Assembly: GCF_051014685.1 (NCBI RefSeq)
Contig: NW_027479257.1
Span: forward strand, 1-64,000
Direction: 5' to 3'
From: Ptiloglossa arizonensis
Lineage: Eukaryota; Arthropoda; Insecta; Hymenoptera; Colletidae
Length of the DNA: 64,000 bases
Shown here one piece after another: positions 1 through 17,431 of the stretch; within the stretch, counting starts at the first letter, position 1; each line of letters begins with the position of its first letter. Position numbers and translations under genes: made by a program. The notes under the pieces were generated by a model, which was given only the letters and a program-made list of their open reading frames with translations, did not search any database and was not told where the DNA came from.

Positions 1-245
1 TTATACGTTATACGTTGTACGTTATACGTTGTACGTTATACGTTATACGTTATACGTTATACGTTATACGTTATACGTTATACGTTATACGTTATACGTT
101 ATACGTTATACGTTACACGTTTTACGTTATACGTTATACGTTATACGTTATACGTTATACGTTATACGTTATACGTTATACGTTATACGCTATACGTTAT
201 TCGTTATACGTTATACGTTATACGTTATACGTTATACGTTATACG

Positions 246-287
246 TTACTCGTTATACGTAATATGTAATACGTTTTACGTTATAAG
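246..287 (+). repeat. Recurrent 42-bp variant cassette (TTACTCG ... TTATAAG), first of many copies
   Basis: Six consecutive heptamers, five of them variant, form a fixed string: TTACTCG first, TAATATG third, TAATACG fourth, TTTTACG fifth and TTATAAG last. The string or a one-base variant recurs throughout, for example starting at 974, 1751, 2353, 3221, 3627, 5587, 6609, 21331, 21954, 34611, 38055, 45671, 51243, 53364, 56437, 59878 and 63596. It is the best landmark for aligning the higher-order repeats. Whether it binds a protein is unknown. Confidence 0.9.
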
Positions 288-3200
288 TTATACGTTATAC
301 GTTATACGTTATACGTTATACGTTATACGTTATACGTTATACGTCATACGTTATACGTTATACGTTATACGTTATACGTCATACGTTATACGTTATACGT
401 TATACGTTATACGCTATACGTTATTCGTTATACGTTATACGTTATACGTTATACGTTATACGTTATACGTTATACGTTATACGTTATACGTTATACGTTA
501 TACGTTCTACGTTATACGTTGTTCGTTATACGTTGTACGTTATACGTTGTACGTTATTCGTTATACGTTATACGTTATACGTTATACGTTATACGTTATA
601 CGTTATACGTTATACGTTATACGTTATACGTTATACGTTATACGTTATACGTTATACGTTATACGTTATACGTTATACGTTATACGTTATACGTTATACG
701 TTATACGTTATACGTTCTACGTTCTACGTTATACGTTGTACGTTATACGTTGTACGTTATACGTTATACGTTATACGTTATACGTTATACGTTATACGTT
801 ATACGTTATACGTTATACGTTATACGTTATACGTTATACGTTACACGTTTTACGTTATACGTTATACGTTATACGTTATACGTTATACGTTATACGTTAT
901 ACGTTATACGTTATACGCTATACGTTATTCGTTATACGTTATACGATATACGTTATACGTTATACGTTATACGTTACTCGTTATACGTAATATGTAATAC
1001 GTTTTACGTTATAAGATATACGTTATACGTTATACGTTATACGTTATACGTTATACGTTATACGTTATACGTTATACGTTATACGTTATACGTTATACGT
1101 TATACGTTATACGTCATACGTTATACGTTATACGTTATACGTTATACGTTATACGTTATACGTTATACGTTATACGTTATACGTTATACGTTATACGTTA
1201 TACGTTATACGTTATACGTTATACGTTATACGTTATACGTTATACGTTATACGTTATACGTTATACGTTATACGTTACACGTTTTACGTTATACGTTATA
1301 CGTTAATCGTTATACGTTATACGTTTTACGTTCTACGTTATACGTTGTTCGTTATACGTTGTACGTTATACGTTGTACGTTATACGTTATACGTTATACG
1401 TTATACGTTATACGTTATACGTTATACGTTATACGTTATACGTTATACGTTATACGTTATACGTTATACGTTATACGTTATACGTTATACGTTATACGTT
1501 ATACGTTATACGTTATACGTTATACGTTATACGTTATACGTTATACGTTATACGTTATACGTTATACGTTATACGTTATACGTTATACGTTATACGTTAT
1601 ACGTTATACGTTATACGTTATACGTTATACGTTACACGTTTTACGTTATACGTTATACGTTATACGTTATACGTTATACGTTATACGTTATACGCTATAC
1701 GTTATTCGTTATACGTTATACGTTATACGTTATACGTTATACGTTATACGTTACTCGTTATACGTAATATGTAATACGTTTTACGTTATAAGTTATACGT
1801 TATACGTTATACGTTATACGTTATACGTTATACGTTATACGTTATACGTTATACGTTATACGTTATACGGTATACGTTATGCGTTATACATTATACGATA
1901 TACGTTATACGTTATACGTTATACGTTAAACGTTATACGTTATACGTTATACGTTATACGTTATACGTTATACGTTATACGTTATACGTTATACGTTGTA
2001 CGTTATACGTTGTACGTTATACGTTATACGTTATACGTTATACGTTATACGTTATACGTTATACGTTATACGTTATACATTATACGTTATACGTTGTTCG
2101 TTATACGTTGTACGTTATACGTTATACGTTATACGTTATACGTTATACGTTATACGTTATAAGTTATACGTTATACGTTATACGTTATACGTTATACGTT
2201 ATACGTCATACGTTATACGTTATACGTTAGACGTTATAGGTTATACGTTATACGTTCTACGTTATACGTTGTTCGTTATACGTTGTACGTTATACGTTAT
2301 ACGTTATACGTTATACGTTATACGTTATACGTTATACGTTATACGTTATACGTTACTCGTTATACGTAATATGTAATGCGTTTTACGTTATAAGTTATAC
2401 GTTATACGTTATACGTTATACGTTATACGTTACTCGTTACACATAATATGTAATACGTTTTACGTTTTACGTTATTCGTTATACGTTATACGTTATACGT
2501 TATACGTTATACGTTATACGTTATACGTTATACGTTATGCGTTATACGCTATACGTTATGTGTTATAGGATATACGTTATACGTTATACGTTATACGTTA
2601 TACGATATACGATATACTTTATACGTTATACGTTATACGTTATACGTTATACGTTATATGTTATATGTTATACGTTATACGTTATACGTTGTACGTTATA
2701 CGTTAAACGTTAGACGTTATACGTTATACGTTATACGTTATACGTTATGCGTTATAGGCTATACGTTATGCGTTATAGGATATGCGTTATACGTTACACG
2801 TTATACGTTATACGTTATTCTTTATACGTTATACGTTATACGTTATACGTTATACGTTATACGTTATACGTTATACGTTATACGTTATACGTTATACGTT
2901 ATACGTTATACGTTATACGTTATACGTTATACGTTATACGTTATACGTTATACGTTATACGTTATACGTTATACGTTATACGTTATACGTTATACGTTAT
3001 ACGTTATACGTTATACGTTATACGTTATACGTTATACGTTATACGTTATACGTTATACGTTATACGTTATACGTTATACGTTATACGTTATACGTTATAC
3101 GTTATACGTTATACGTTATACGTTATACGTTATACGTTATACGTTATACGTTATACGTTATACGTTATACGTTATACGTTATACGTTATACGTTATACGT

Positions 3201-6200
3201 TATACGTTATACGTTATACGTTACTCGTTATACGTAATATGTAATACGTTTTACGTTATAAGTTATACGTTATACGTTATACGTTATACGTTATACGTTA
3301 TACGTTATGCGTTATACGTTATACGTTATACGTTATACGTTATTTGTTATACGTTATACGTTATACGTTATACGTTATACGTTTGTCGTTATACGTTATA
3401 CGTTATACGTTATACGTTATACGTTATACGTTATACGTTATACGTTATACGTTATACGTTATACGTTATACGTTATACGTTATACGTTATACGTTATACG
3501 TCATACGTTATACGTTATACGTTATACGTTATACGTTATACGTTATACGTTATACGTTATACGTTATACGCTATACGTTATTCGTTATACGTTATACGTT
3601 ATACGTTATACGTTATACGTTATACGTTACTCGTTATACGTAATATGTAATACGTTTTACGTTATAAGTTATACGTTATACGTTATACGTTATACGTTAT
3701 ACGTTATACGTTATACGTTATACGTTATACGGTATACGTTATGCGTTATACATTATACGATATACGTTATACGTTATACGTTATACGTTAAACGTTATAC
3801 GTTATACGTTATACGTTATACGTTATACGTTATACGTTATACGTTATACGTTATACGTTGTACGTTATACGTTGTACGTTATACGTTATATGTTATACGT
3901 TATACGTTATACGTTATACGTTATACGTTATACGTTATACGTTATACGTTATACGTTATACGTTATACGTTATACGTTATACGTTATACGTTATACGTTA
4001 TACGTTATACGTTATACGTTATACGTTTTACGTTATACGTTATACGTTATACGTTATACATTATACGTTATACCATATACGTTATACGTTATACGTTATT
4101 CGTTATACGTTATACGTTATACGTTATACGTTATACGTTATACGTTATACGTTATACGTTATACGTTATACGTTATACGTTATACGTTATACGTTATACG
4201 TTATACGTTGTACGTTATACGTTATACGTTATACGTTATACGTTATACGTTATACGTTACACGTTTTACGTTATACGTTATACGTTATACGTTATACGTT
4301 ATACGTTAAACGTTCTACGTTATACGTTGTTCGTTATACGTTGTACGTTATACGTTGTACGTTATACGTTATACGTTATACGTTATACGTTATACGTTAT
4401 ACGTTATTCGTTATACGTTATACGTTATACGTTATACGTTATACGTTATACGCTATACGTTATACGTTATACGTTATACGTTATACGTTATACGTTATAC
4501 GTTATACGTTATACGTTATACGTTATACGTTAGACGTTATAGTTTATACGTTATACGTTATACGTTATACGTTATACGTTATACGTTATACGTTATACGT
4601 TATACGTTATACGTTATAAGTTATACGTTATACGTTATACGTTATACGTTATACATTATGCGTTATACGCTATACGTAATGCGTTATAGGTCATACCTTA
4701 TACGTGATACGTCATACGTTATACGTTATACGTGATACGTTATACGTTATACGTTATACGTTATACGTTATACGTTATACGTTATACGTTATACGTTATA
4801 CGTTATACGTTATACGTTATACGTTATACGTTATACGTTATACGTTATACGTTATACTTTATACGTTATACGTTATACGTTATACGTTATACGTTACACG
4901 TTTTACGTTACACGTTATACGTTATACGTTATACGTTATACGTTATACGTTCTACGTTATACGTTGTTCGTTATACGTTGTACGTTATACGTTGTACGTT
5001 ATACGTTATACGTTATACGTTATACGTTATACGTTATACGTTATACGTTATACGTTATACGTTATACGTTATACGTTATACGTTATACGTTATACGTTAT
5101 ACGTTATACGTTATACGTTATACGTTATACGTTATACGTTATACGTTATACGTTATACGTTATACGTTATACGTTAGACGTTATAGTTTATACGTAATAC
5201 GTAATACGTTATACGTTATACGTTATACGTTACACGTTATACGTTATACGTTACACGTTATAAGTTATACGTTATACGTTATACGTTATACGTTATACGT
5301 TATACGTTATACGTTATACGTTAAACGTTATACGTTATACGTTATACGTTATACGTTATACGTTATACGTTATACGTTATACGTTATACGTTATACGTTA
5401 TAAGTTATACGTTATACGTTATACGTTATAAGTTATACGTTATACGTTATACGTTATACGTTATACGTTATACGTTATACGTTATACGTTATACGTTATA
5501 CGTTATACGTTATACGTTATACGTTATACGCTATACGTTATTCGTTATACGTTATACGTTATACGTTATACGTTATACGTTATACGTTACTCGTTATACG
5601 TAATATGTAATACGTTTTACGTTATAAGTTATACGTTATACGTTATACGTTATACGTTATACGTTATACGTTATACGTTATACGTTATACGGTATACGTT
5701 ATGCGTTATACATTATACGATATACGTTATACGTTATACGTTATACGTTAAACGTTATACGTTATACGTTATACGTTATACGTTATACGTTATACGTTAT
5801 ACGTTATACGTTATACGTTGTACGTTATACGTTGTACGTTATACGTTATATGTTATACGTTATACGTTATACGTTATACGTTATACGTTATACGTTATAC
5901 GTTATACGTTATACGTTATACGTTATACGTTATACGTTATACGTTATACGTTCTACGTTATACGGTTTTCGTTATACGTTGTACGTTATACGTTGTACGT
6001 TATACGTTATACGTTATACGTTATACGTTATACGTTATACGTTTGTCGTTATACGTTATACGTTATACGTTATACGTTATACGTTATACGTTATACGTTA
6101 TACGTTATACGTTATACGTTATACGTTATACGTTATACGTTATACGTTATACGTTATACGTCATACGTTATACGTTATACGTTATACGTTATACGTTATA

Positions 6201-9200
6201 CGTTATACGTTATACGTTATACGTTATACGCTATACGTTATTCGTTATACGTTATACGTTATACGTTATACGTTACACGTTATAAGTTATACGTTATACG
6301 TAATACGTTATACGTTATACGTTATACGTTATACGTTATACGTTATACGTTAAACGTTATACGTTATACGTTATACGTTATACGTTATACGTTATACGTT
6401 ATACGTTATACGTTATACGTTATACGTTATAAGTTATACGTTATACGTTATACGTTATAAGTTATACGTTATACGTTATACGTTATACGTTATACGTTAT
6501 ACGTTATACGTTATACGTTATACGTTATACGTTATACGTTATACGTTATACGCTATACGTTATTCGTTATACGTTATACGTTATACGTTATACGTTATAC
6601 GTTATACGTTACTCGTTATACGTAATATGTAATACGTTTTACGTTATAAGTTATACGTTATACGTTATACGTTATACGTTATACGTTATACGTTATACGT
6701 TATACGTTATACGGTATACGTTATGCGTTATACATTATACGATATACGTTATACGTTATACGTTATACGTTAAACGTTATACGTTATACGTTATACGTTA
6801 TACGTTATACGTTATACGTTATACGTTATACGTTATACGTTGTACGTTATACGTTGTACGTTTTACGTTATATGTTATACGTTATACGTTATACGTTATA
6901 CGTTATACGTTATACGTTATACGTTATACGTTATACGTTATACGTTATACGTTATACGTTATACGTTATACGTTATACGTTATACGTTATACGTTTTACG
7001 TTATACGTTATACGTTATACGTTATACATTATACGTTATACCATATACGTTATACGTTATACGTTATTCGTTATACGTTATACGTTATACGTTATACGTT
7101 ATACGTTATACGTTATACGTTATACGTTATACGTTATACGTTATACGTTATACGTTATACGTTATACGTTATACGTTGTACGTTATACGTTATACGTTAT
7201 ACGTTATACGTTATACGTTATACGTTATACGTTACACGTTTTACGTTATACGTTATACGTTATACGTTATACGTTATACGTTATACGTTCTACGTTATAC
7301 GGTTTTCGTTATACGTTGTACGTTATACGTTGTACGTTATACGTTATACGTTATACGTTATACGTTATACGTTATACGTTATTCGTTATACGTTATACGT
7401 TATACGTTATACGTTATACGTTATACGCTATACGTTATACGTTATACGTTATACGTTATACGTTATACGTTATACGTTATACGTTATACGTTATACGTTA
7501 GACGTTATAGTTTATACGTTATACGTTATACGTTATACGTTATACGTTATACGTTATACGTTATACGTTATACGTTATACGTTATAAGTTATACGTTATA
7601 CGTTATACGTTATACGTTATACATTATGCGTTATACGCTATACGTAATGCGTTATAGGTCATACCTTATACGTGATACGTCATACGTTATACGTTATACG
7701 TGAAACGTTATACGTTATACGTTATACGTTATACGTTATACGTTATACGTTATACGTTATACGTTATACGTTATACGTTATACGTTATACGTTATACGTT
7801 ATACGTTATACGTTATACGTTATACTTTATACGTTATACGTTATACGTTATACGTTATACGTTACACGTTTTACGTTACACGTTATACGTTATACGTTAT
7901 ACGTTATACGTTATACGTTATACGTTCTACGTTATACGTTGTTCGTTATACGTTGTACGTTATACGTTGTACGTTATACGTTATACGTTATACGTTATAC
8001 GTTATACGTTATACGTTATACGTTATACGTTATACGTTATACGTTATACGTTATACGTTATACGTTATACGTTATACGTTATACGTTATACGTTATACGT
8101 TATACGTTATACGTTATACGTTATACGTTATACGTTATACGTTATACGTTAGACGTTATAGTTTATACGTAATACGTAATACGTTATACGTTATACGTTA
8201 TACGTTACACGTTATACGTTATACGTTACACGTTATAAGTTATACGTTATACGTTATACGTTATACGTTATACGTTATACGTTACACGTTATACGTTATA
8301 CGTTACACGTTATAAGTTATACGTTATACGTTATACGTTATACGTTATACGTTATACGTTATACGTTATACGTTAAACGTTATACGTTATACGTTATACG
8401 TTATACGTTATACGTTATACGTTACACGTTTTACGTTATACGTTATACGTTATACGTTATACGTTATACGTTATACGTTCTACGTGATACGTTGTTCGTT
8501 ATACGTTGTACGTTATACGTTATACGTTATACATTATGCGTTATACGCTATACGTAATGCGTTATAGGTCATACCTTATACGTGATACGTCATACGTTAT
8601 ACGTTATACGTGATACGTTATACGTTATACGTTATACGTTATACGTTATACGTTATACGTTATACGTTATACGTTATACGTTATACGTTATACGTTATAC
8701 GTTATACGTTATACGTTATACGTTATACGTTATACGTTATACTTTATACGTTATACGTTATACGTTATACGTTATACGTTACACGTTTTACGTTACACGT
8801 TACACGTTATACGTTATACGTTATACGTTATACGTTATACGTTCTACGTTATACGTTGTTCGTTATACGTTGTACGTTATACGTTGTACGTTATACGTTA
8901 TACGTTATACGTTATACGTTATACGTTATACGTTATACGTTATACGTTATACGTTATACGTTATACGTTATACGTTATACGTTATACGTTATACGTTATA
9001 CGTTATACGTTATACGTTATACGTTATACGTTATACGTTATACGTTATACGTTATACGTTATACGTTAGACGTTATAGTTTATACGTAATACGTAATACG
9101 TTATACGTTATACGTTATACGTTACACGTTATACGTTATACGTTACACGTTATAAGTTATACGTTATACGTTATACGTTATACGTTATACGTTATACGTT

Positions 9201-11964
9201 ATACGTTATACGTTAAACGTTATACGTTATACGTTATACGTTATACGTTATACGTTATACGTTACACGTTTTACGTTATACGTTATACGTTATACGTTAT
9301 ACGTTATACGTTATACGTTCTACGTTATACGTTGTTCGTTATACGTTGTACGTTATACGTTGTACGTTATACGTTATACGTTATACGTTATACGTTATAC
9401 GTTATACGTTATACGTTATACGTTATACGTTATACGTTATACGTTATACGTTATACGTTATACGTTATACGTTAAACGTTATACGTTATACGTTATACGT
9501 TATACGTTATACGTTATACGTTATACGTTATACGTTATACGTTATAAGTTATACGTTATACGTTATACGTTATACGTTATACGTTATACGTTATACGTTA
9601 TACGTTATACGTTATACGTTATACGTTATACGTTATAAGTTATACGTTATACGTTATACGTTATACGTTACACGTTTTACGTTATACGTTATACGTTATA
9701 CGTTATACGTTATACGTTATACGTTCTACGTTATACGTTGTTCGTTATACGTTGTACGTTATACGTTGTACGTTATACGTTATACGTTATACGTTATACG
9801 TTATACGTTATACGTTATACGTTATACGTTATACGTTATACGTTATACGTTATACGTTTTACGTTATACGTTATACGTTATACGTTATACATTATACGTT
9901 ATACCTTATACGTTATACGTTATACGTTATTCGTTATACGTTATACGTTATACGTTATACGTTATACGTTATACGTTATACGTTATACGTTATACGTTAT
10001 ACGTTATACGTTATACGTTATACGTTATACGTTATACGTTATACGTTATACGTTATACGTTATACGTTATACGTTATACGTTATACGTTATACGTTATAC
10101 GTTACACGTTTTACGTTATACGTTATACGTTATACGTTATACGTTATACGTTATACGTTCTACGTTATACGTTGTTCGTTATACGTTGTACGTTATACGT
10201 TGTACGTTATACGTTATACGTTATACGTTATACGTTATACGTTATACGTTATACGTTATACGTTATACGTTATACGTTATACGTTGTACGTTATACGTTA
10301 TACGTTATACGTTATACGTTATACGTTATACGTTATACGTTATACGTTATACGTTATACGTTATACGTTATACGTTATACGTTATACGTTATACGTTATA
10401 CGTTATACGTTGTACGTTATACGTTGTACGTTATACGTTATACGTTATACGTTATACGTTATACGTTATACGTTATACGTCATACGTTATACGTTATACG
10501 TTATACGTTATACGTTATACGTTAGACGTTATAGTTTATACGTTATACGTTATACGTTATACGTTATACGTTATACGTTATACGTTATACGTTATACGTT
10601 ATAAGTTATACGTTATACGTTATACGTTATACGTTATACATTATGCGTTATACGCTATACGTAATGCGTTATTGGTCGTACCTTATACGTGATACGTCAT
10701 ACGTTATACGTTATACGTGATACGTTATACGTTATACGTTATACGTTATACGTTATACGTTTGTCGTTATACGTTATACGTTATACGTTATAAGTTATAC
10801 GTTATACGTTATACGTTATACGTTATACATTATGCGTTATACGCTATACGTTATACGTTATACGTTATACGTTATACGTTATACGTTATACGTTATGCGT
10901 TATACGTTATACGTTATACGTTATACGTTATACGTTATACGTTATACGTTATACGTTATACGTTATACGTTATACGTTATACGTTATACGTTATACGTTT
11001 GTCGTTATACGTTATACGTTATACGTTATACGTTATACGTTATACGTTATACGTTATACGTTATACGTTATACGTTATACGTTATACGTTATACGTTATA
11101 CGTTATACGTTATACGTTATACGTAATACGTTATTCGTTATACGTTATACGTAATACGTTATACGTTATACGTTATACGTTATACGTTATACGTTATACG
11201 TTATACGTTATACGTCATACGTTATACGTTATACGTCATACGTTATACGTTATACGTTATACGTTATACGTTATTCGTTATACGTTATACGTAATACGTT
11301 ATACGTTATACGTTATACGTTATACGTTATACGTTATACGTTATACGTTATACGTTATACGTTATACGTTATACGTTATACGTTATTCGTTATACGTTAT
11401 ACGTAATACGTTATACGTTATACGTTATACGTTATACGTTATACGTTATACGTTATACGTTATACGTCATACGTTATACGTTATACGTCATACGTTATAC
11501 GTTATACGTTGTACGTTATACGTTATTCGTTATACGTTATACGTAATACGTTATACGTTATACGTTATACGTTATACGTTCTACGTTATACGTTATACGT
11601 CATACGTTATACGTTATACGTTATACGTTATACGTTATACGTTATACGTTATACGTTATACGTTATACGTTATACGTTATACGTTATACGTTATACGTTA
11701 TACGTTATACGTTATACGTTATACGTTATACGTTATACGTTATACGTTATACGTTATACGTTATACGTTTTACGTTATACATTATACGTTATACGTTATA
11801 CATTATACGTTATACCTTATACGTTATACGTTATACGTTATTCGTTATACGTTATACGTTATACGTTATACGTTATACGTTATACGTTATACGTTATACG
11901 TTATACGTTATACGTTATACGTTATACGTTATACGTTATACGTTATACGTTATACGTTATACGT

Positions 11965-13080
11965 TACACGTTTTACGTTATACGTTATACGTTATACGTT
12001 ATACGTTATACGTTATACGTTCTACGTTATACGTTGTTCGTTATACGTTGTACGTTATACGTTGTACGTTATACGTTATACGTTATACGTTATACGTTAT
12101 ACGTTATACGTTATACGTTATACGTTATACGTTATACGTTATACGTTATACGTTATACGTTATACGTTATACGTTATACGTTATACGTTATACGTTATAC
12201 GTTATACGTTATACGTTATACGTTATACGTTATACGTTATACGTTATACGTTATACGTTATACGTTATACGTTATACGTTATACGTTATACGTTATACGT
12301 TAGACGTTATAGTTTATACGTAATACGTAATACGTTATACGTTATACGTTATACGTTACACGTTATACGTTATACGTTACACGTTATAAGTTATACGTTA
12401 TACGTTATACGTTATACGTTATACGTTATACGTTATACGTTATACGTTAAACGTTATACGTTATACGTTATACGTTATACGTTATACGTTATACGTTATA
12501 CGTTATACGTTATACGTTATTCGTTATACGTTATACGTTATACGTTATACGTTATACGTTATACGTTATACGTTATACGTTATACGTTATACGTTATACG
12601 TTATACGTTATACGTTATACGTTATACGTTATACGTTATACGTTACACGTTTTACGTTATACGTTATACGTTATACGTTATACGTTATACGTTATACGTT
12701 CTACGTTATACGTTGTTCGTTATACGTTGTACGTTATACGTTGTACGTTATACGTTATACGTTATACGTTATACGTTATACGTTATACGTTATACGTTAT
12801 ACGTTATACGTTATACGTTATACGTTATACGTTATACGTTATACGTTATACGTTATACGTTATACGTTATACGTTATACGTTATACGTTATACGTTATAC
12901 GTTATACGTTATACGTTATACGTTATACGTTATACGTTATACGTTATACGTTATACGTTATACGTTATACGTTATACGTTAGACGTTATAGTTTATACGT
13001 AATACGTAATACGTTATACGTTATACGTTATACGTTACACGTTATACGTTATACGTTACACGTTATAAGTTATACGTTAT
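11965..13080 (+). repeat. 679-bp tandem duplication (97 monomers) in the satellite
   Basis: The variant string TTACACG, TTTTACG, TTCTACG, TTGTTCG and paired TTGTACG, followed by a long pure run and a TTAGACG/TTATAGT/TTATACG/TAATACG/TAATACG tail, occurs twice. TTCTACG lies at 12020 and again at 12699, an offset of 679 = 97 x 7. The tails (about 12300-12390 and 12979-13070) match unit for unit. This is a clear local unequal-exchange product. Confidence 0.85.
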
Positions 13081-14699
13081 ACGTTATACGTTATACGTTA
13101 TACGTTATACGTTATACGTTATACGTTAAACGTTATACGTTATACGTTATACGTTATACGTTATACGTTATACGTTATACGTTATACGTTATACGTTATA
13201 CGTTATACGTTATACGTTATACGTTATACGTTATACGTTATACGTTATACGTTATACGTTATACGTTATACGTTATACGTTATACGTTATACGTTATAAG
13301 TTATACGTTATACGTTATACGTTATACGTTATACGTTATACATTATGCGTTATACGCTATACGTAATGCGTTATAGGTCATACCTTATACGTGACACGTC
13401 ATACGTTATACGTTATACGTGATACGTTATACGTTATACGTTATACGTTATACGTTATACGTTGTTCGTTATACGTTGTACGTTATACGTTGTACGTTAT
13501 ACGTTATACGTTATACGTTATACGTTATACGTTATACGTTATAAGTTATACGTTATACGTTATACGTTATACGTTATACGTTATACGTCATACGTTATAC
13601 GTTATACGTTAGACGTTATAGGTTATACGTTATACGTTCTACGTTATACGTTGTTCGTTATACGTTGTACGTTATACGTTGTACGTTATACGTTATACGT
13701 TATACGTTATACGTTATACGTTATACGTTATACGTTATAAGTTATACGTTATACGTTATACGTTATACGTTATACGTTATACGTCATACGTTATACGTTA
13801 TACGTTAGACGTTATAGGTTATAAGTAATACGTAATACGTTATACGTTATACGTTATACGTTACACGTTATACGTTATACGTTATACGTTATACGTTATA
13901 CGTTATACGTTATACGTTATACGTTATACATTGTACGTTATACGTTAAACGTTAGACGTTATACGTTATGCGTTATACGTTATACGTTATACGTTATACG
14001 TTATACGTTATACGTTATACGTTATACGTTATACGTTATACGGTATACGTTATACGTTATGCGTTATACGTTATACGTTATACGTTATACGTTATACGTT
14101 TGACGTTATACGTTATACGGTATACGTTATGCGTTATACGCTATACATTATGCGTTATAGGATATACGTTATGCGTTATAGGATATACATTATACGTGAT
14201 ACGTTGTACGTTATACGTTATACGTTATACGTTATACGTTATACGTTATACGTTATACGTTATACGTTATACGTTATACGTTATAGGTTATACGTTATAC
14301 GTTATACGTTATACGTTATACGTTATACGTTATACGTTATACGTTTTACGTTGTACGTTATACGTTATACGTTATTCGTTATACGTTATACGTTATACGT
14401 TATACGTTATACGTTATACGTTATACGTTATACGTTATACGTTATACGTTACTCGTTATACGTAATATGTAATGCGTTTTACGTTATAAGTTATACGTTA
14501 TACGTTATACGTTATACGTTATACGTTACTCGTTACACGTAATATGTAATACGTTTTACGTTTTACGTTATTCGTTATACGTTATACGTTATACGTTATA
14601 CGTTATACGTTATACGTTATACGTTATACGTTATACGTTATACGTTATACGTTATACGTTATACGTTATACGTTATACGTTATACGTTATACGTTTTAC

Positions 14700-17080
14700 G
14701 TTGTACGTTATACGTTATACGTTATTCGTTATACGTTATACGTTATACGTTATACGTTATACGTTATACGTTATACGTTATGCGTTATACGTTATACGTT
14801 ATACGTTATGCGTTATACGTTATACGTTATACGTTATACGTTATACGTTTGACGTTATACGTTATACGGTATACGTTATGCGTTATACGCTATACATTAT
14901 GCGTTATAGGATATACGTTATGCGTTATAGGATATACATTATACGTGATACGTTGTACGTTATACGTTATACGTTATACGTTATACGTTATACGTTATAC
15001 GTTATACGTTATACGTTATACGTTATACGTTATAGGTTATACGTTATACGTTATACGTTATACGTTATACGTTATACGTTATACGTTATACGTTATACGT
15101 TATACGTTATACGTTATACGTTATACGTTATACGTTATACGTTATACGTTATACGTTATACGTTATACGTTATACGTTATACGTTATACGTTATACGTTA
15201 TACGTTATACGTTATACGTTATACGTTACTCGTTATACGTAATATGTAATGCGTTTTACGTTATAAGTTATACGTTATACGTTATACGCTATACGTTATA
15301 CGTTACTCGTTACACGTAATATGTAATACGTTTTACGTTTTACGTTATTCGTTATACGTTATACGTTATACGTTATACGTTATACGTTATACGTTATACG
15401 TTATACGTTATACGTTATGCGTTATACGCTATACGTTATGTGTTATAGGATGTACGTTATACGTTATACGTTATACGTTATACGATATACGATATACTTT
15501 ATACGTTATACGTTATACGTTATACGTTATACGTTATACGTTATACGTTATAGGTTATACGTTATACGTTATACGTTATACGTTATACGTTATACGTTAT
15601 ACGTTATACGTTATACGTTATACGTTATACGTTATACGTTATACGTTATACGTTATACGTTATACGTTATACGTTATACGTTATACGTTATACGTTATAC
15701 GTTATACGTTATACGTTATACGTTATACGTTATACGTTATACGTTATACGTTATACGTTATACGTTATACGTTATACGTTATACGTTATACGTTATACGT
15801 TATACGTTATACGTTATACGTTATACGTTATACGTTATACGTTATACGTTATACGTTACTCGTTATACGTAATATGTAATGCGCTTTACGTTATAAGTTA
15901 TACGTTATACGTTATACGTTATACGTTATACGTTACTCGTTACACGTAATATGTAATACGTTTTACGTTTTACGTTATTCGTTATACGTTATACGTTATA
16001 CGTGATACGTTGTACGTTATACGTTATACGTTATACGTTATACGTTATACGTTATACGTTATACGTTATACGTTATACGTTATACGTTATACGTTATGCG
16101 TTATACGCTATACGTTATGTGTTATAGGATATACGTTATACGTTATACGTTATACGGTATACGTTATACGATATACTTTATACGTTATACGTTATACGTT
16201 ATACGTTATACGTTATGCGTTATACGTTATACGTTATACGTTATACGTTATACGTAATACGTTATACGTTATACGTTATACGTTATACGTTATACGGTAT
16301 ACGTTATACGTTATGCGTTATACGTTATACGTTATACGTTATACGTTTGACGTTATACGTTATACGGTATACGTTATGCGTTATACGCTATACATTATGC
16401 GTTATAGGATATACGTTATGCGTTATAGAATATACGTTATACGTGATACGTTGTACGTTATACGTTATACGTTATACGTTATACGTTATACGTTATACGT
16501 TATACGTTATACGTTATACGTTATACGTTATAGGTTATACGTTATACGTTATACGTTATACGTTATACGTTATACGTTATACGTTATACGTTATACGTTA
16601 TGCGTTATACGCTATACGTTATGTGTTATAGGATATACGTTATACGTTATACGTTATACGTTATACGATATACGATATACTTTATACGTTATACGTTATA
16701 CGTTATACGTTATACGTTATGTGTTATACGTCATACGTTATACGTTATACGCTGTACGTTATACGTTAAACGTTAGACGTTATACGTTATACGTTATACG
16801 TTATACGTTATGCGTTATACGCTATACGTTATGCGTTATAGGATATACGTTATACGTTACACGTTATACGTTGTACGTTATACTTTATACGTTATACGTT
16901 ATACGTTATACGTTATACGTTATACGTTATACGTTGTATGTTATGCGTTATACGCTATACGTAATGCGTTATAGGTCATACCTTATACGTGATACGTCAT
17001 ACGTTATACGTTATACGTTATACGTGATACGTTATACGTTATACGTTATACGTTATACGTTGTACGTTATACGTTAAACG
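14700..17080 (+). repeat. Segmental satellite duplication, copy 1 (partner at about 20.8-23.2 kb)
   Basis: Ordered variants match those at about 20812-23168. The rare junction GGATGTACG is at 15448 and 21553 (offset 6105); TGATACG after a TTATTCG stretch is at 16003 and 22101 (6098); and a later string at 16215 recurs at 22306 (6091). The offset shrinks by whole monomers, as expected from unit-level indels. Every offset leaves remainder 1 after division by 7, which is explained by one 8-bp unit at 17424-17431 lying between the copies. A private substitution (GCGCTTTACG near 15880, against GCGTTTTACG in the partner) distinguishes the copies. Confidence 0.85.
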
Positions 17081-17423
17081 TTAGACGTTATATGTTATAC
17101 GTTATACGTTGTACGTTATACGTTATATGTAATATGTAATACGTTGTACGTTATACGTTAAACGTTAGACGTTATACGTTATACGTTATACGTTATACGT
17201 TATGCGTTATACGCTATACGTTATGCGTTATAGGATATACGTTATACGTTACACGTTATACGTTATACGTTATACTTTATACGTTATACGTTATACGTTA
17301 TACGTTATACGTTATACGTTATATGTTATGCGTTATACACTATACGTAATGCGTTATAGGTCATACCTTATACGTGATACGTCATACGTTATACGTTATA
17401 CGTTATACGTGATACGTTATACG

Positions 17424-17431
17424 TATATACG
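17424..17431 (+). repeat. Octamer register break (TATATACG)
   Basis: One monomer is 8 bp long, TATATACG, between two normal heptamers. It shifts the 7-bp phase by one base for everything downstream. Such breaks are very rare in the window, so it is a useful private marker. Confidence 0.85.

Larger units (their letters stand above)
1..13945 (+). repeat. Satellite block A: near-pure heptamer runs with sparse variant cassettes
   Basis: Long uninterrupted TTATACG runs dominate, for example about 2823-3220. Two recurring cassettes punctuate them. One begins TTACTCG and ends TTATAAG (42 bp). The other begins TTCTACG, is followed by TTGTTCG and then two TTGTACG units. A third marker, TTATAGG followed by TCATACC, occurs at about 4683, 7651, 8561 and 13370, with a diverged copy near 10670. 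Segments are duplicated at whole-monomer offsets: the TCATACC marker recurs after 2968 bp (424 units) and then 910 bp (130 units). No gene, RNA or mobile element is visible. Confidence 0.85.
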